Origin: an uncultured Lachnospiraceae bacterium
GTDB taxonomy: Bacteria > Bacillota > Clostridia > Lachnospirales > Lachnospiraceae
DNA: 33,589 nucleotides
Direction of reading: 5' to 3'
NCBI GenBank assembly: GCA_951800685.1
Contig: CATOJY010000038.1
Span: forward strand, 1 to 33,589
Shown one piece after another: positions 23,433 to 32,461 of this stretch (within the stretch, counting starts at the first letter, position 1; the number at the start of each line of letters is the position of its first letter). The notes beneath the pieces were generated by a model. It ran no database searches. It was not told the origin of the DNA and was given only the letters and a program-made list of their open reading frames with translations. Made by a program: the position numbers and the translations under genes.

Positions 23433-25593
23433 GATCACGGACGAAACGATTATAGAGGAAAAGCAGGAGGAAAATCCTGCGGTGGTTCCTAAGAAGAAAA
23501 AGAAAAAAAAGCGGACCATTGACAAGGCAAAGGTGGCAGAGAACAAGAAGAAGGCTAAGGCGAAAAAGATGCGCCAGAAAGAACGCCTGAAAGAAGAAAA
23601 GGCCCGGATTAAAGCCGAGAAAAAGAAAGGTAAGGTTCTGGAAGAGACTGTGAAGATGGAGGAAACCGTCACGGTCAATGAAAAAGGTGCTGTGGAGCAT
23701 GCCATCACTATAGAAGAAACCTATGTGATTGAAGAGAATAAAGCGCCGCAAAAAGAGCCGAAGAAACGTAAGCGTACCTTTCTGATTGCAGGGATTGCGG
23801 CTGCGTTGCTGCTGCTTGCGGGAGCAGGCTCTTATCTGGGAATAGAACGCTATCTGAGGGAACAGGAAATCGCTGACAATGCAGTGGAAGCCATGGTACA
23901 TACAGAGTCGGTAAAATTGGCCGAGTATAATCTGCTGCAGCATAAGAAAGATAATGTAAAGCAGCATGCCGGGAAAGACGTGCCAAAGGCATTGGTGGAT
24001 GCGGCAAAGTTTGTGCTAGACGGTGTACATAACAGACCGCCAGAGGTAGAATTGACAGAAGAAAATGCGGCAGATTTTGCTACGATTGAAAGCTGTATGA
24101 TCAATACACAGACTGGTAAGATAGATGTAACAATGTCAGCAGATGGGCTTGCGCTTAGTGATGATGGTTACTACTATCTGTTTGAGGAAAAAATTTATGA
24201 AGATACACTGACAGGAGAGGATTATCTGATTGAGGACCAGAAAGATGTAGACTTGACTTTTTCGGTCAATTTAAATTATAACAGTGCATCTTCCCGGCTG
24301 TTTTCTAAGTTTGTTGTGGCAGTAAAGAAAGATGGGAAATTTATGGCGATCAGCAAACCACGCCACATCACAAATCCGGAGGCAATTGCCAGATACAGCC
24401 CTTCTTTTGGTAATACTTCCTCGAAGAAAGGTCTGTTGGTAGATCCTGAGAAACTCAGGGGATCAGATTTGGATGATCTGGGGGTGAAACATGCCGCCTA
24501 TAATATTCCTCTTAGCAGAATCCTGGGAGGAACGACCAATGCGGCCTATCCGACGGTTTATTATACGTATAACGGCAGAAACTATGCGTTTAATGGTCAG
24601 ATCGTGGCAGAGTATGATTATATTTTTTCTACGCTGACCAATAAAGGGATTACTATAACGGCCATTATTTTAAATGATATGAATCCTGGGCATATGGAAC
24701 TGATTCATCCCAAGGCGCGTTCCGGCGGGGCAGGGTCCCCTTATTTCGCTTTTAATGCTGCCAATGAGGCGGGAACAGAATATATTGCGGCTATTGGTTC
24801 GTTCTTAGCGAACCGCTATGCAGGGACGGGGCATGGTAAGGTTATGAATTGGGTCATTGGCAATGAGATCAATGCCAGGAAGGAGTGGAATTACATAGAG
24901 TATATGGATACGCCGCATTATGTGGATGAATATGCCAAGGCGTTCCGGGTATTCTATAATGCGATCCTGAGTATCAATGGCAATGCAAGAGTTTATATTT
25001 CTCTTGACCAGCAATGGGCGAAAAGCCTGTATTCGAATGGTGGATTTGGTTCGAAAGAAATTATGGATGAATTTAACAGGAACATTACGGCAGGCGGCAA
25101 TATTGATTGGGGTGTGGCGCAGCATCCATACAATTATCCACTGACCAGCGCTAAAGCGTGGAGTGGGGGCGGCAAAGTGTTAAATTCTGAAACAACGCCA
25201 GTGATCACGATCAAAAATATACATGTGTTGACTGATTATCTGCAGAAGGAAGCGTTCCGGACCGATGCAGGAGAAGTGAGACATGTTATTTTAAGTGAGA
25301 TGGGTTACACATCCTCTGCAGGGCAGGAGCTGCAGGCAGCTTCCTTTGTGTACGCTTACAAGGTTATAGAAGCGAACCGCTATATTGATAGTATGTTGTT
25401 CTCACGGCAGACGGACGCGCCGTCGGAGGTGGCACAGGGGCTGGCGCTGGGGATCGATACGTTAGGCGGCGGACATAAATCAATCTATAACGCATTTAAA
25501 TACGTAGATACAGCAGAATCTGCGCAGCATACGGATTTTGCACTGCGTATAATTGGGGTTGGCAGTTGGGGAGAAATAATTTCAAGACATTAG
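23419..25593 (+). CDS. Membrane-anchored DUF5722 protein, putative glycoside hydrolase-like
   Basis: The 724-residue protein has three parts. Residues 1-118 are cytoplasmic and extremely charged, with lysine/glutamate-rich helices (about 24-72) likely to form a coiled coil. One membrane span lies at 120-140. The outside part (about 145-724) ends in a TIM-barrel-like DUF5722 domain. The pattern VIGNEINARKEW puts N482-E483 where clan GH-A glycosidases have their acid/base, and LSEMGYTS puts E627 where the nucleophile would be. AQHPYNYP (H569) lies between. This suggests a sugar-cleaving activity on the wall or a surface glycan, but the reaction is not established for this family as far as I know. 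It overlaps rarA by 14 bases. The minus-strand gene ends 5 bases after its stop. Confidence 0.8.
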   Translation: MTSNKITDETIIEEKQEENPAVVPKKKKKKKRTIDKAKVAENKKKAKAKKMRQKERLKEEKARIKAEKKKGKVLEETVKMEETVTVNEKGAVEHAITIEETYVIEENKAPQKEPKKRKRTFLIAGIAAALLLLAGAGSYLGIERYLREQEIADNAVEAMVHTESVKLAEYNLLQHKKDNVKQHAGKDVPKALVDAAKFVLDGVHNRPPEVELTEENAADFATIESCMINTQTGKIDVTMSADGLALSDDGYYYLFEEKIYEDTLTGEDYLIEDQKDVDLTFSVNLNYNSASSRLFSKFVVAVKKDGKFMAISKPRHITNPEAIARYSPSFGNTSSKKGLLVDPEKLRGSDLDDLGVKHAAYNIPLSRILGGTTNAAYPTVYYTYNGRNYAFNGQIVAEYDYIFSTLTNKGITITAIILNDMNPGHMELIHPKARSGGAGSPYFAFNAANEAGTEYIAAIGSFLANRYAGTGHGKVMNWVIGNEINARKEWNYIEYMDTPHYVDEYAKAFRVFYNAILSINGNARVYISLDQQWAKSLYSNGGFGSKEIMDEFNRNITAGGNIDWGVAQHPYNYPLTSAKAWSGGGKVLNSETTPVITIKNIHVLTDYLQKEAFRTDAGEVRHVILSEMGYTSSAGQELQAASFVYAYKVIEANRYIDSMLFSRQTDAPSEVAQGLALGIDTLGGGHKSIYNAFKYVDTAESAQHTDFALRIIGVGSWGEIISRH

Positions 25594-25612
25594 GCAGCTC
25601 AAAAGAGCTGCC
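25593..25612. terminator. Shared hairpin between convergent genes
   Basis: GGCAGCTC (25593-25600), AAAA loop, GAGCTGCC (25605-25612). It overlaps the stop codons of both convergent genes. There is no strong T-run on either side, so as an intrinsic terminator it is weak; it may block polymerase or protect 3' ends. Confidence 0.55.
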
Positions 25613-26117
25613 CTGCTAGATATTGATAAATGGACTGGTTTTTTTTCTGCCAGTTGGTACAGACTGCTTCGGCGGCTTCCTGGTTAGGGACGGACAACGT
25701 GATTTCTACGATTGTTGCGTCCTTTTCTTTTACAGACAGATGGACTTCATAATCGCCGGAAAGTGCCTTACGGTAATCTGTGAGAACAGAAGTTTCCCGT
25801 CGGAGCTTAAATTGATTGGAACTTAGAAATTCGTCAATCTCTTTCTTAAAAGAGCTGTCAATGCGGTTCTTAAAGAAAGCAAGGGTATTCTGTCCATCAG
25901 TGGTGATTGTGAGGTAAGTACGGTTGAGCCTGGATTCAGCCGTCACAAATCCAGTATCAATCAATTCTGTAATGGCAAGCTGCAGATTCATGAAGTTAAC
26001 ATAATTCTTTTCCAAAAGGAAATCATAAATCTGTGCCTGGGTCAGCGGAAAGGCGGACCTGTTAAGCATATATAACACAAGCAATTTATTATAGAGAGCA
26101 AGTTGATCGTGATTCAT
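25599..26117 (-). CDS. DUF4364 winged-helix-like protein
   Basis: The 172-residue protein matches DUF4364: an N-terminal winged-helix-like part (about 1-85, with LYNKLLVLYMLNRS and QIYDFLLEKNYVNF) and a C-terminal alpha/beta part with HLSVKEKDATIVEITLSVP. It is a probable DNA-binding regulator conserved in Lachnospiraceae, with unknown targets. Its ATG overlaps the end of the radical SAM gene by 4 bases, so the two are translated together. Confidence 0.85.
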   Translation of the reverse strand: MNHDQLALYNKLLVLYMLNRSAFPLTQAQIYDFLLEKNYVNFMNLQLAITELIDTGFVTAESRLNRTYLTITTDGQNTLAFFKNRIDSSFKKEIDEFLSSNQFKLRRETSVLTDYRKALSGDYEVHLSVKEKDATIVEITLSVPNQEAAEAVCTNWQKKNQSIYQYLAGQLF

Positions 26118-27073
26118 GAAGAATGCCTTTCATACAGACGCCCTTGATAGGAGGCGCGTAGTTTCATAGTGTGGTGGAGCTCGTTCAGTATACTGCGCTT
26201 CTGCAGGCTCCAAAGTGGCGCAAGTAGCAGATCACGTGGACCGTCACCGGTCAATCTATGGACTATAATATCCGGAGAGAGATGTTCCAGGCAGGAGATG
26301 ACCAGATCGATATAGGCATCCCTGGATAAAGGCGTGTAGCCGCCTTGTTCATATAGCAAGGCAAGACCGGTATCTCGAAGCACATGGAGCAGTTGAAGCT
26401 TTACGCCCCAGGTACCGATCTGATTTATATGTTCAACAGTGGATAACACATGTTTCTCTGTTTCTCCAGGCAGTCCCAGAATAAGATGTGTGATTGTGGG
26501 AAGATGAGACTGTTTCAATAAACTGATACATCTGTCATATATGGCTAATGAATAACCACGCCTGATAAAATCAGCGGTTTCTTCGTGGATTGTCTGTAAG
26601 CCTAATTCAATCCAGACAAACTTGTCAGGAAATTCCGACTTAAGATTGACTAACATAGTCACGATTTCTTCTGAAATACAATCGGGTCTGGTGGCGATGG
26701 AGATACCAGCTACACAGGGTTCCTGTAGGGCTTCTTCATAAAGACTGCGCAGGTGTGGAAGAGGGCCGTAGGTGTTCGTGTATGCCTGGAAATAAACGAT
26801 AAAATACCGACCGATCTGTTTGTGGTGAAAAAGTGAAATACCGGCTGCTATTTGCTGCTTGACAGAAGAATAGGCAGATGTCACAACCGCATAGTCTCCG
26901 CTGCCACCGGAAGAGCAGAAAATACAACCGTGTTTGCCCAAAGTGCCGTCACGATTTGGACAAGTAAAGCCTGCATTGACAGCAATCTTATATAATTTCT
27001 CACCATAGGTGTTTTTCAAAAAGGCATCCAGGGAATAATATGGTTTTCCATACCATTGTATTTCATCTATCAT
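26114..27073 (-). CDS. TIGR01212 family radical SAM protein (YhcC-like)
   Basis: The 319-residue protein has the radical SAM 4Fe-4S ligands C38, C50 and C53 in FTCPNRDGTLGKHGCIFC, the wider spacing typical of TIGR01212 (YhcC). Further family motifs are YFQAYTNTYGP, SIATRPDC, WIELGLQT and HLILGLPGE. The exact reaction is not known to me; distant relatives include Elp3-like tRNA modifying enzymes. I start it at 27073 (MIDEIQWYGKPY), where homologues normally begin. The open frame goes on to 27148 but would overlap malic enzyme. It is 40 bases downstream of the malic enzyme stop, so one transcript from the malic enzyme promoter could cover all three minus-strand genes. Confidence 0.9.
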   Translation of the reverse strand: MIDEIQWYGKPYYSLDAFLKNTYGEKLYKIAVNAGFTCPNRDGTLGKHGCIFCSSGGSGDYAVVTSAYSSVKQQIAAGISLFHHKQIGRYFIVYFQAYTNTYGPLPHLRSLYEEALQEPCVAGISIATRPDCISEEIVTMLVNLKSEFPDKFVWIELGLQTIHEETADFIRRGYSLAIYDRCISLLKQSHLPTITHLILGLPGETEKHVLSTVEHINQIGTWGVKLQLLHVLRDTGLALLYEQGGYTPLSRDAYIDLVISCLEHLSPDIIVHRLTGDGPRDLLLAPLWSLQKRSILNELHHTMKLRASYQGRLYERHSS

Positions 27074-27113
27074 AAATAGGTATCCTATAAGCAGACCATC
27101 GTGTTGGCCGTCT

Positions 27114-28268
27114 TTAACGTTTAATATGTGATTTGACTGCCTGGGCAACGACTTGTGCTACCTTTGGATTGAAAGCCTCTGGCATGATGTTATCTTCATG
27201 AAGTTCTTCGTCCGGAACCAATCCTGCAATGGCATGTGCAGCAGCTAGTTTCATTTCTTCGGTGATCTGTGCAGCACGTCCCTCCAGAGCTCCTTTGAAA
27301 ATGCCAGGGAAAGCTACCACATTGTTAATTTGGTTTGGAAAGTCAGAGCGGCCTGTCCCAACGATTCTGGCACCGGCGGCTTTTGCAATATCAGGCATGA
27401 TTTCCGGCACAGGATTGGCCATAGCGAAAAGAATGGAATCGTGACTCATGGAGGCTACCATATCGGGTGTTACTATATTGGGAGCAGAGACGCCAACGAA
27501 AATGTCAGCTCCCTTGAAGGCATCAGCAAGAGAACCTGATTCGTTATCCAGGTTAGTGACCTCAGCCATTTGTTGCTGCATCCAGTTTAAACCCTCAGTC
27601 TTCTGATTGATGATACCAGTTTTATCACACATAATAATAGTAGGAAATCCGTATGTAAGCAGTAATTTGGTGATTGCGACACCAGCGCTTCCAGCTCCAT
27701 TTACTATGACTCTGCAGTTTTCTTTCTGTTTGCCGACTACTTTTAGCGCATTGATGATCCCAGCCAGGACGACGATTGCTGTACCGTGCTGGTCATCGTG
27801 GAATACTGGAATATCCAGAAGTTCTTTTAAGCGTTCCTCAATTTCAAAACAGCGGGGTGCGCTGATATCTTCCAGATTGATACCGCCGAAACCAGGTGCC
27901 AGGTAAGTGACAGCCTTAATGATCTCTTCGGTATCCTGTGTGTCTAGACAGATTGGCACGGCATTAACACCACCAAACTCTTTAAATAATACAGCCTTTC
28001 CTTCCATCACTGGCATAGCGGCATGAGGACCGATGTTACCTAAGCCCAGGACAGCGCTTCCGTCAGACACGACAGCCACGGTATTGGCCTTCCAGGTATA
28101 AGTATAGGCAGCTTCCTTGTCTTGTGCGATTACCTTACAGGGTTCTGCAACGCCTGGTGTATAAGCAAGTGCCAAATCCGCTCTTGTTTTGACTGCAGAT
28201 TTAGCCATTGTCTCTAATTTTCCTTGCCACTGTTTATGCAGCGCAAGCGCTTTTTCATTTGTTGTCAT
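27114..28268 (-). CDS. NAD(P)-dependent malic enzyme, short bacterial form
   Basis: The enzyme oxidatively decarboxylates malate to pyruvate and produces NAD(P)H. The 384-residue form lacks the phosphotransacetylase-like extension of longer malic enzymes. Catalytic residues are Y36 in LAYTPGVAEP and K91 in VMEGKAVLF, and the metal ligands are E133-D134 in GINLEDI and D158-D159 in FHDDQHGTA. The dinucleotide fold has GAGSAG at 191-196. Cofactor preference cannot be called from sequence alone. GAGGT precedes the ATG at good distance. It is divergent from rho. Confidence 0.94.
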   Translation of the reverse strand: MTTNEKALALHKQWQGKLETMAKSAVKTRADLALAYTPGVAEPCKVIAQDKEAAYTYTWKANTVAVVSDGSAVLGLGNIGPHAAMPVMEGKAVLFKEFGGVNAVPICLDTQDTEEIIKAVTYLAPGFGGINLEDISAPRCFEIEERLKELLDIPVFHDDQHGTAIVVLAGIINALKVVGKQKENCRVIVNGAGSAGVAITKLLLTYGFPTIIMCDKTGIINQKTEGLNWMQQQMAEVTNLDNESGSLADAFKGADIFVGVSAPNIVTPDMVASMSHDSILFAMANPVPEIMPDIAKAAGARIVGTGRSDFPNQINNVVAFPGIFKGALEGRAAQITEEMKLAAAHAIAGLVPDEELHEDNIMPEAFNPKVAQVVAQAVKSHIKR

Positions 28269-28410
28269 AATAAGTACCTCGCTTTACTTTACAATCAGGA
28301 TATTTTGTATATTTATGTTGCATAATTCCATAATGTTGTGATGTATGGGCACACGAATTTTTGAGAGATCAGAAGGGATTGACCGTTCAAAAATAAGGGA
28401 ATGCAGTATT

Positions 28411-28439
28411 AGTATATCCTCATTTCTTTTTTCGTGCAA
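28411..28439 (-). promoter_or_regulatory. Candidate promoter of malic enzyme
   Basis: On the minus strand, TTGCAC (28439-28434), a 17-base spacer, TATACT (28416-28411). The leader would be about 135 bases. The -10 box matches five of six. Confidence 0.4.
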
Positions 28440-28453
28440 TATCAAAAAAATAC

Positions 28454-28482
28454 TTCCTATTTCGAAAAAGGTAGTGTATAAT
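28454..28482 (+). promoter_or_regulatory. Candidate promoter of rho
   Basis: TTCCTA (28454-28459), a 17-base spacer, perfect TATAAT (28477-28482). It gives a leader of about 125 bases before rho. The -35 boxes of this and the malic enzyme promoter are about 14 bases apart, back to back. Confidence 0.55.
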
Positions 28483-28614
28483 GTCCAATAACAGATAACA
28501 TGATAGAGCATTTCGGATGGCACATCAGGTTTTAAATCCCTAAACAAAAGAACATATAAAGAACATATACGAAAGAATGTATATAAATGATTTATGAAAA
28601 TACAGGAGGAATGT

Positions 28615-29961
28615 ATGAGAGAGAAATATGAATCGCTTGCACTTGCTGACTTGAAGGCGATTGCCAAGGCAAGAGGAATCAAGGGCACCTCGACCATGAA
28701 AAAAGCGCAGATTGTAGCACTTATGCTGGCTGAGGATGAGAAGGACAAGGCTGCCGGGAGGGATGTGACAGTAAAGTCCGTAGCGCCTGCGAAGAAGGAG
28801 AATGCTGAGGAAGAAAAGTTTCCTGCAGAGTTAGACAGCGGTATCACGGCCAGCGGTATTCTGGAAGTGATGAGCGATGGTTTCGGATTTATTCGTTGTG
28901 AGAATTATCTGCCTGGAGAGAATGATGTTTATGTGGCACCCAGTCAGATTCGCCGTTTTGGATTAAAAACGGGTGATATTTTAGAGGGAAATACGAGGGT
29001 CAAGACACAAAATGAAAAGTTTAGTGCGCTTCTGTATGTGAAATCGATTAACGGCTATCCGCCGGAAGTTGCTATGCGCCGACCAGGTTTTGAGGATTTG
29101 ACACCGATTTTTCCAAATGAAAGATTGAAGTTGGAAACGCCTGGTGCTTCTGTAGCTATGCGGATTATGGATTTGATCAGTCCGGTTGGCAAGGGACAGA
29201 GGGGAATGATTGTGTCACCGCCGAAAGCAGGTAAGACTACCTTATTAAAAGCGGTGGCGAAGTCTATTACCAGGACGACATCAGACGCACATCTGATCAT
29301 TCTGTTGATTGACGAACGTCCAGAGGAAGTGACAGATATTAAAGAAGCGATCGAAGGACCGAACGTGGAAGTGATTTATTCCACTTTCGATGAACTGCCA
29401 GAGCATCATAAGAGAGTGTCTGAGATGGTGATTGAGCGGGCAAAGCGTCTTGTGGAGCATGGTAGGGATGTGGTAATCCTTTTAGACAGTATTACCCGTC
29501 TGACGCGGGCGTATAATCTTGTCGTTCCCCCCAGCGGGCGTACACTTTCAGGAGGTTTAGATCCAGCAGCCTTACATATGCCGAAACGGATTTTTGGTGC
29601 CGCCCGCAATATGCGGGAGGGTGGCAGCCTGACCATCCTTGCGACAGCTCTTGTGGAGACTGGAAGTAAGATGGATGATGTCATTTACGAGGAATTTAAG
29701 GGGACCGGTAACATGGAAATGGTACTGGACCGTAAGCTTTCAGAGAAAAGGGTATTTCCGGCGATCGATATCCCTAAGTCCAGTACTAGACGGGAGGATC
29801 TGCTTTTGTCGCCGGATGAGCTGGAAGCGATTAATATTATCCGCAAGGCATTAAATGGCATGAAGGCAGATGAGGCGGTAGAGAAAATCCTGGATATGTT
29901 TGCGAGGACGAAGAATAATTTTGAGTTTGTCAATATGGTTAAGAAGATGAAGTTTCTGTAA
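28615..29961 (+). CDS. rho: Transcription termination factor Rho
   Basis: Rho is a hexameric RNA helicase that ends transcription of untranslated RNA. The 448-residue protein has the Rho N-terminal helix domain (1-40), a short charged linker (41-73), the cold-shock RNA-binding domain with GILEVMSDGFGFIR at 81-94 and ENDVYVAPSQIRRF, and Walker A PPKAGKTT at 202-209. Further motifs are LLIDERPEEVTD, VVILLDSITRLTRAYN and GGSLTILATALVETGSKMD, which contains the R-loop region. The linker is short and lacks the long insertion seen in some Clostridia and Actinobacteria. ATG 28615 has AGGAGG 5 bases upstream; an extension of 7 codons is unlikely. Confidence 0.97.
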   Translation: MREKYESLALADLKAIAKARGIKGTSTMKKAQIVALMLAEDEKDKAAGRDVTVKSVAPAKKENAEEEKFPAELDSGITASGILEVMSDGFGFIRCENYLPGENDVYVAPSQIRRFGLKTGDILEGNTRVKTQNEKFSALLYVKSINGYPPEVAMRRPGFEDLTPIFPNERLKLETPGASVAMRIMDLISPVGKGQRGMIVSPPKAGKTTLLKAVAKSITRTTSDAHLIILLIDERPEEVTDIKEAIEGPNVEVIYSTFDELPEHHKRVSEMVIERAKRLVEHGRDVVILLDSITRLTRAYNLVVPPSGRTLSGGLDPAALHMPKRIFGAARNMREGGSLTILATALVETGSKMDDVIYEEFKGTGNMEMVLDRKLSEKRVFPAIDIPKSSTRREDLLLSPDELEAINIIRKALNGMKADEAVEKILDMFARTKNNFEFVNMVKKMKFL

Positions 29962-30004
29962 GAGATTTCCGGCAACAGTTCCTGTAGAATTTATTGGAAA
30001 AGAC

Positions 30005-30033
30005 TTGCATAGCCGAAAGTCCTATGCTACAAT
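30005..30033 (+). promoter_or_regulatory. Promoter of rpmE
   Basis: TTGCAT (30005-30010), a 17-base spacer, TACAAT (30028-30033). It lies in the rho-rpmE gap and gives a leader of about 100 bases. AAAGGAG precedes the rpmE ATG at a rather long 13 bases. Confidence 0.6.
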
Positions 30034-30140
30034 GTAAAAGCTGTCGGTTTATGATGGCGTGGGATGAGAAAATAACGACGGTAACGTCTATATAGTTGAA
30101 ATTTTGAAAAGCAAGTAGAGAAAGGAGTTTTGTTACAGAG

Positions 30141-30347
30141 ATGAAAGAAGGAATCCATCCTGAGTATTATCAGGCAACCGTAACTTGTAACTGTGGCAAC
30201 ACATTTGTGACTGGATCCACAAAACCAGAGATTCACGTGGAGGTTTGTTCCAAGTGCCATTCATTCTACACAGGTCAGCAGAAAGCTGCACAGGCTCGTG
30301 GACGTATTGATAAGTTCAATAAGAAATATGGTGTGGAAAACAAATAA
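30141..30347 (+). CDS. rpmE: 50S ribosomal protein L31, zinc-binding form
   Basis: The 68-residue protein has the L31 pattern [19 protein letters not shown], with the four zinc ligands C16, C18, C36 and C39 (the C+ type), and the SFYTGQQK motif. It is part of the large subunit and bridges to the small subunit. C+ L31 proteins are made when zinc is available; a cysteine-less paralogue is not in this window. It follows rho by 180 bases with its own promoter and ends at a terminator (30360-30387). Confidence 0.97.
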   Translation: MKEGIHPEYYQATVTCNCGNTFVTGSTKPEIHVEVCSKCHSFYTGQQKAAQARGRIDKFNKKYGVENK

Positions 30348-30359
30348 GTTTTGTACGGG

Positions 30360-30387
30360 AAGGGTGAGGTGCTGATCTCACCCTTTT
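30360..30387 (+). terminator. Intrinsic terminator after rpmE
   Basis: AAGGGTGAG (30360-30368) pairs with CTCACCCTT (30377-30385) with an 8-base loop, ending in four T. The next gene starts 25 bases later, so some read-through is likely needed for it. Confidence 0.8.
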
Positions 30388-30411
30388 CTAAATCAAAGAG
30401 GATAGTAAAGA

Positions 30412-31416
30412 ATGAGCAGAAAGAAGAAAACACAGTATTCCGGGATTGGCGGACAGGCGGTTCTGGAAGGTATAATGATGAAAAATAAGGATCAATATGC
30501 TGTGGCAGTCAGGAAACCGGATGGAGAGATTGAGGTTGAAGTTGAGCATTATCTTGGGATCTTACATGATAGCAAGTTAAAGACGATTCCCTTTGTAAGA
30601 GGAATCTTTCAGTTTCTGGATTCTATGATCTTAGGAATGAGAAGCCTGAACTATTCTTCTTCTTTTTATGAGGATGAGGAAGCGCAAGAGACGGTGACAG
30701 ATAAGGCATTCCATAAGCTGTTTAAAGACAAGGCAGACCAGGTGCTTAGCGCGATCGTTATGGTATTTGCGTTTGCACTGGCTATTGGTATTTTTATGGT
30801 GCTGCCGTATTTTGTGACATCTCTTTTTTCAGAATATATTAGAAGTGCTTCCTTTATGGCCATCATAGAGGGAGTGCTTCGTATTGTAATTTTTGTGTTG
30901 TATGTGCTTAGTATCTCTCTGATGAAAGATATCAACCGTCTTTATCGGTATCACGGTGCTGAGCATAAGTGTATTAATTGTATTGAAAAGGGGCGTCCAT
31001 TAACCGTCAGGAATGTGATGCGCAGTTCTAAACAGCATAAAAGATGTGGAACGAGTTTCCTATTGTTTGTTATGCTGGTCAGCATTGTGCTTTTCTTCTT
31101 TATCCGTGTGGATAATCCTTTATATCGTGTATTGATTCGGATTGCTCTGATTCCAGTGATTGCAGGGATTTCATATGAGATCATCCGTCTTGCTGGCAGG
31201 AGTAATAACTTTCTGGTCAGAGTCATTTCTGCGCCTGGTATGTGGCTGCAGAGATTGACTACGAAAGAGCCGGATGAGAGTATGGTTGAAGTGGCAATCG
31301 CGGCAGTAGAAGCAGTATTTGATTGGAAAAATTATCTATATGAGACGTTTGGATATGAGATAGATGATTCCTGGCTGGTGGAAGAAGAGCAGGCGGAGGA
31401 AAGACAGACGCCGTAA
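30412..31416 (+). CDS. DUF1385 family membrane protein (YqhQ-like)
   Basis: The 334-residue protein begins with the family signature GIGGQAVLEGIMMKN and has the central motif LYRYHGAEHKCINCIEKG (177-194), with His, Glu and two Cys that could bind metal. Membrane segments lie at about 112-136, 148-170, 214-232 and 238-256. The family's function is unsettled. Its place between rpmE and prmC-prfA is conserved in clostridia, hence a translation-related link is often assumed, but nothing in the sequence shows it. Acidic C-terminal tail. Confidence 0.88.
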   Translation: MSRKKKTQYSGIGGQAVLEGIMMKNKDQYAVAVRKPDGEIEVEVEHYLGILHDSKLKTIPFVRGIFQFLDSMILGMRSLNYSSSFYEDEEAQETVTDKAFHKLFKDKADQVLSAIVMVFAFALAIGIFMVLPYFVTSLFSEYIRSASFMAIIEGVLRIVIFVLYVLSISLMKDINRLYRYHGAEHKCINCIEKGRPLTVRNVMRSSKQHKRCGTSFLLFVMLVSIVLFFFIRVDNPLYRVLIRIALIPVIAGISYEIIRLAGRSNNFLVRVISAPGMWLQRLTTKEPDESMVEVAIAAVEAVFDWKNYLYETFGYEIDDSWLVEEEQAEERQTP

Positions 31417-31473
31417 AAGCAGCTTATGGGAAAAGTTAAGTTTGATAATTGGTATATGGGATATGAATAGCGT

Positions 31474-32364
31474 ATGTTATATAATAAATGGACTTACGAA
31501 GCTTCATACAGATGGGGACAGGAGAAGCTGATCGCAGCAGAAGTTCCGGATGCTGCACTGGATGCAAGATTACTCCTTGAATGGTGTTGTGGTACGGACA
31601 GAAATACTTTGTTCGTTCATGGGGACCGAGAGGTTTCCGAAGAAGAGTTCGGGAACTATCAATCTGCCATTACGAGGAGACAGGGGCGTGTGCCGCTTCA
31701 GCAGATCACCGGCGTCCAGGAATTTATGGGCCTGACTTTTGAGGTGAATGAGAATGTGCTTGTTCCACGGCAGGATACGGAAATTCTGGTAGAAGAAGTA
31801 CTGCGGAATCTTCATGATGGCATGCGGATTCTGGATCTTTGTACGGGTTCCGGCTGCATTTTGCTGAGTCTGCTCCACTATTCGAATGACTGTACGGGGA
31901 TTGGCACGGATATTTCTATGGAGGCTTTGCAGACGGCGCAGCGAAATGCTGAGAACATTTTACGGGTGAGTACAGAGAGGGAAAGGCCAGACGTGGTTTT
32001 TCGGCATGGAGATTTGTTCCAAAGCCTGTCTGGGGAAGAAAAATTTGATATTATAGTGTCAAATCCACCCTATATAAAATCGGATGTTATTGAAATGTTG
32101 ATGCCAGAAGTGAAAACATATGAGCCGCGGATGGCACTGGATGGTGGTGAGGACGGCCTGTTTTTTTACAGACAGATTGTGACACAGGCCGGTCGATATC
32201 TGTACAGTGGAGGGATGCTCTTTATGGAGATCGGGTATGATCAAGGGAAAGAGGTCTCCTGTCTTATGGAGGCGGCCGGATTCACACAGGTAGAAATCTT
32301 TCAGGATTATGGAGGAAAGGACAGAGTCGTGCAGGGTGTGTGGAGTTCCCACAGTTTCGGATGA
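31474..32364 (+). CDS. prmC: Release factor glutamine methyltransferase
   Basis: PrmC methylates the glutamine of the GGQ motif in RF1 and RF2, which speeds peptide release. The 296-residue protein has an N-terminal helical domain that grips the release factor (1-90), VPRQDTEILVEEVL, SAM motif I ILDLCTGSGCILLSL (119-133) and the catalytic NPPY at 197-200. It is followed after about 100 bases by prfA, its substrate. The start ATG 31474 has only a weak upstream ribosome site. Whether it also modifies PrfH, encoded at the left of the window, is an open question. Confidence 0.95.
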   Translation: MLYNKWTYEASYRWGQEKLIAAEVPDAALDARLLLEWCCGTDRNTLFVHGDREVSEEEFGNYQSAITRRQGRVPLQQITGVQEFMGLTFEVNENVLVPRQDTEILVEEVLRNLHDGMRILDLCTGSGCILLSLLHYSNDCTGIGTDISMEALQTAQRNAENILRVSTERERPDVVFRHGDLFQSLSGEEKFDIIVSNPPYIKSDVIEMLMPEVKTYEPRMALDGGEDGLFFYRQIVTQAGRYLYSGGMLFMEIGYDQGKEVSCLMEAAGFTQVEIFQDYGGKDRVVQGVWSSHSFG

Positions 32365-32461
32365 GGTCTGGCAGTGGGTTGTATTGTATCTGTAGATTTG
32401 TGACAGCATTATTGTGTGCCATACAGCAAGTCTGCAAACAGAAAGGAAAGCGTGGATTATT

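Noticed and set aside
23034..23967. Overlapping minus-strand ORFs of 195-224 codons opposite rarA and the DUF5722 gene
   Set aside because: They mirror the lysine-rich region (giving phenylalanine/leucine runs on the other strand) and the rarA end; the plus-strand genes are certain.
28284..28847. Long minus-strand ORF opposite the start of rho
   Set aside because: It is the antisense shadow of rho plus AT-rich leader, with no ribosome site or family signal.
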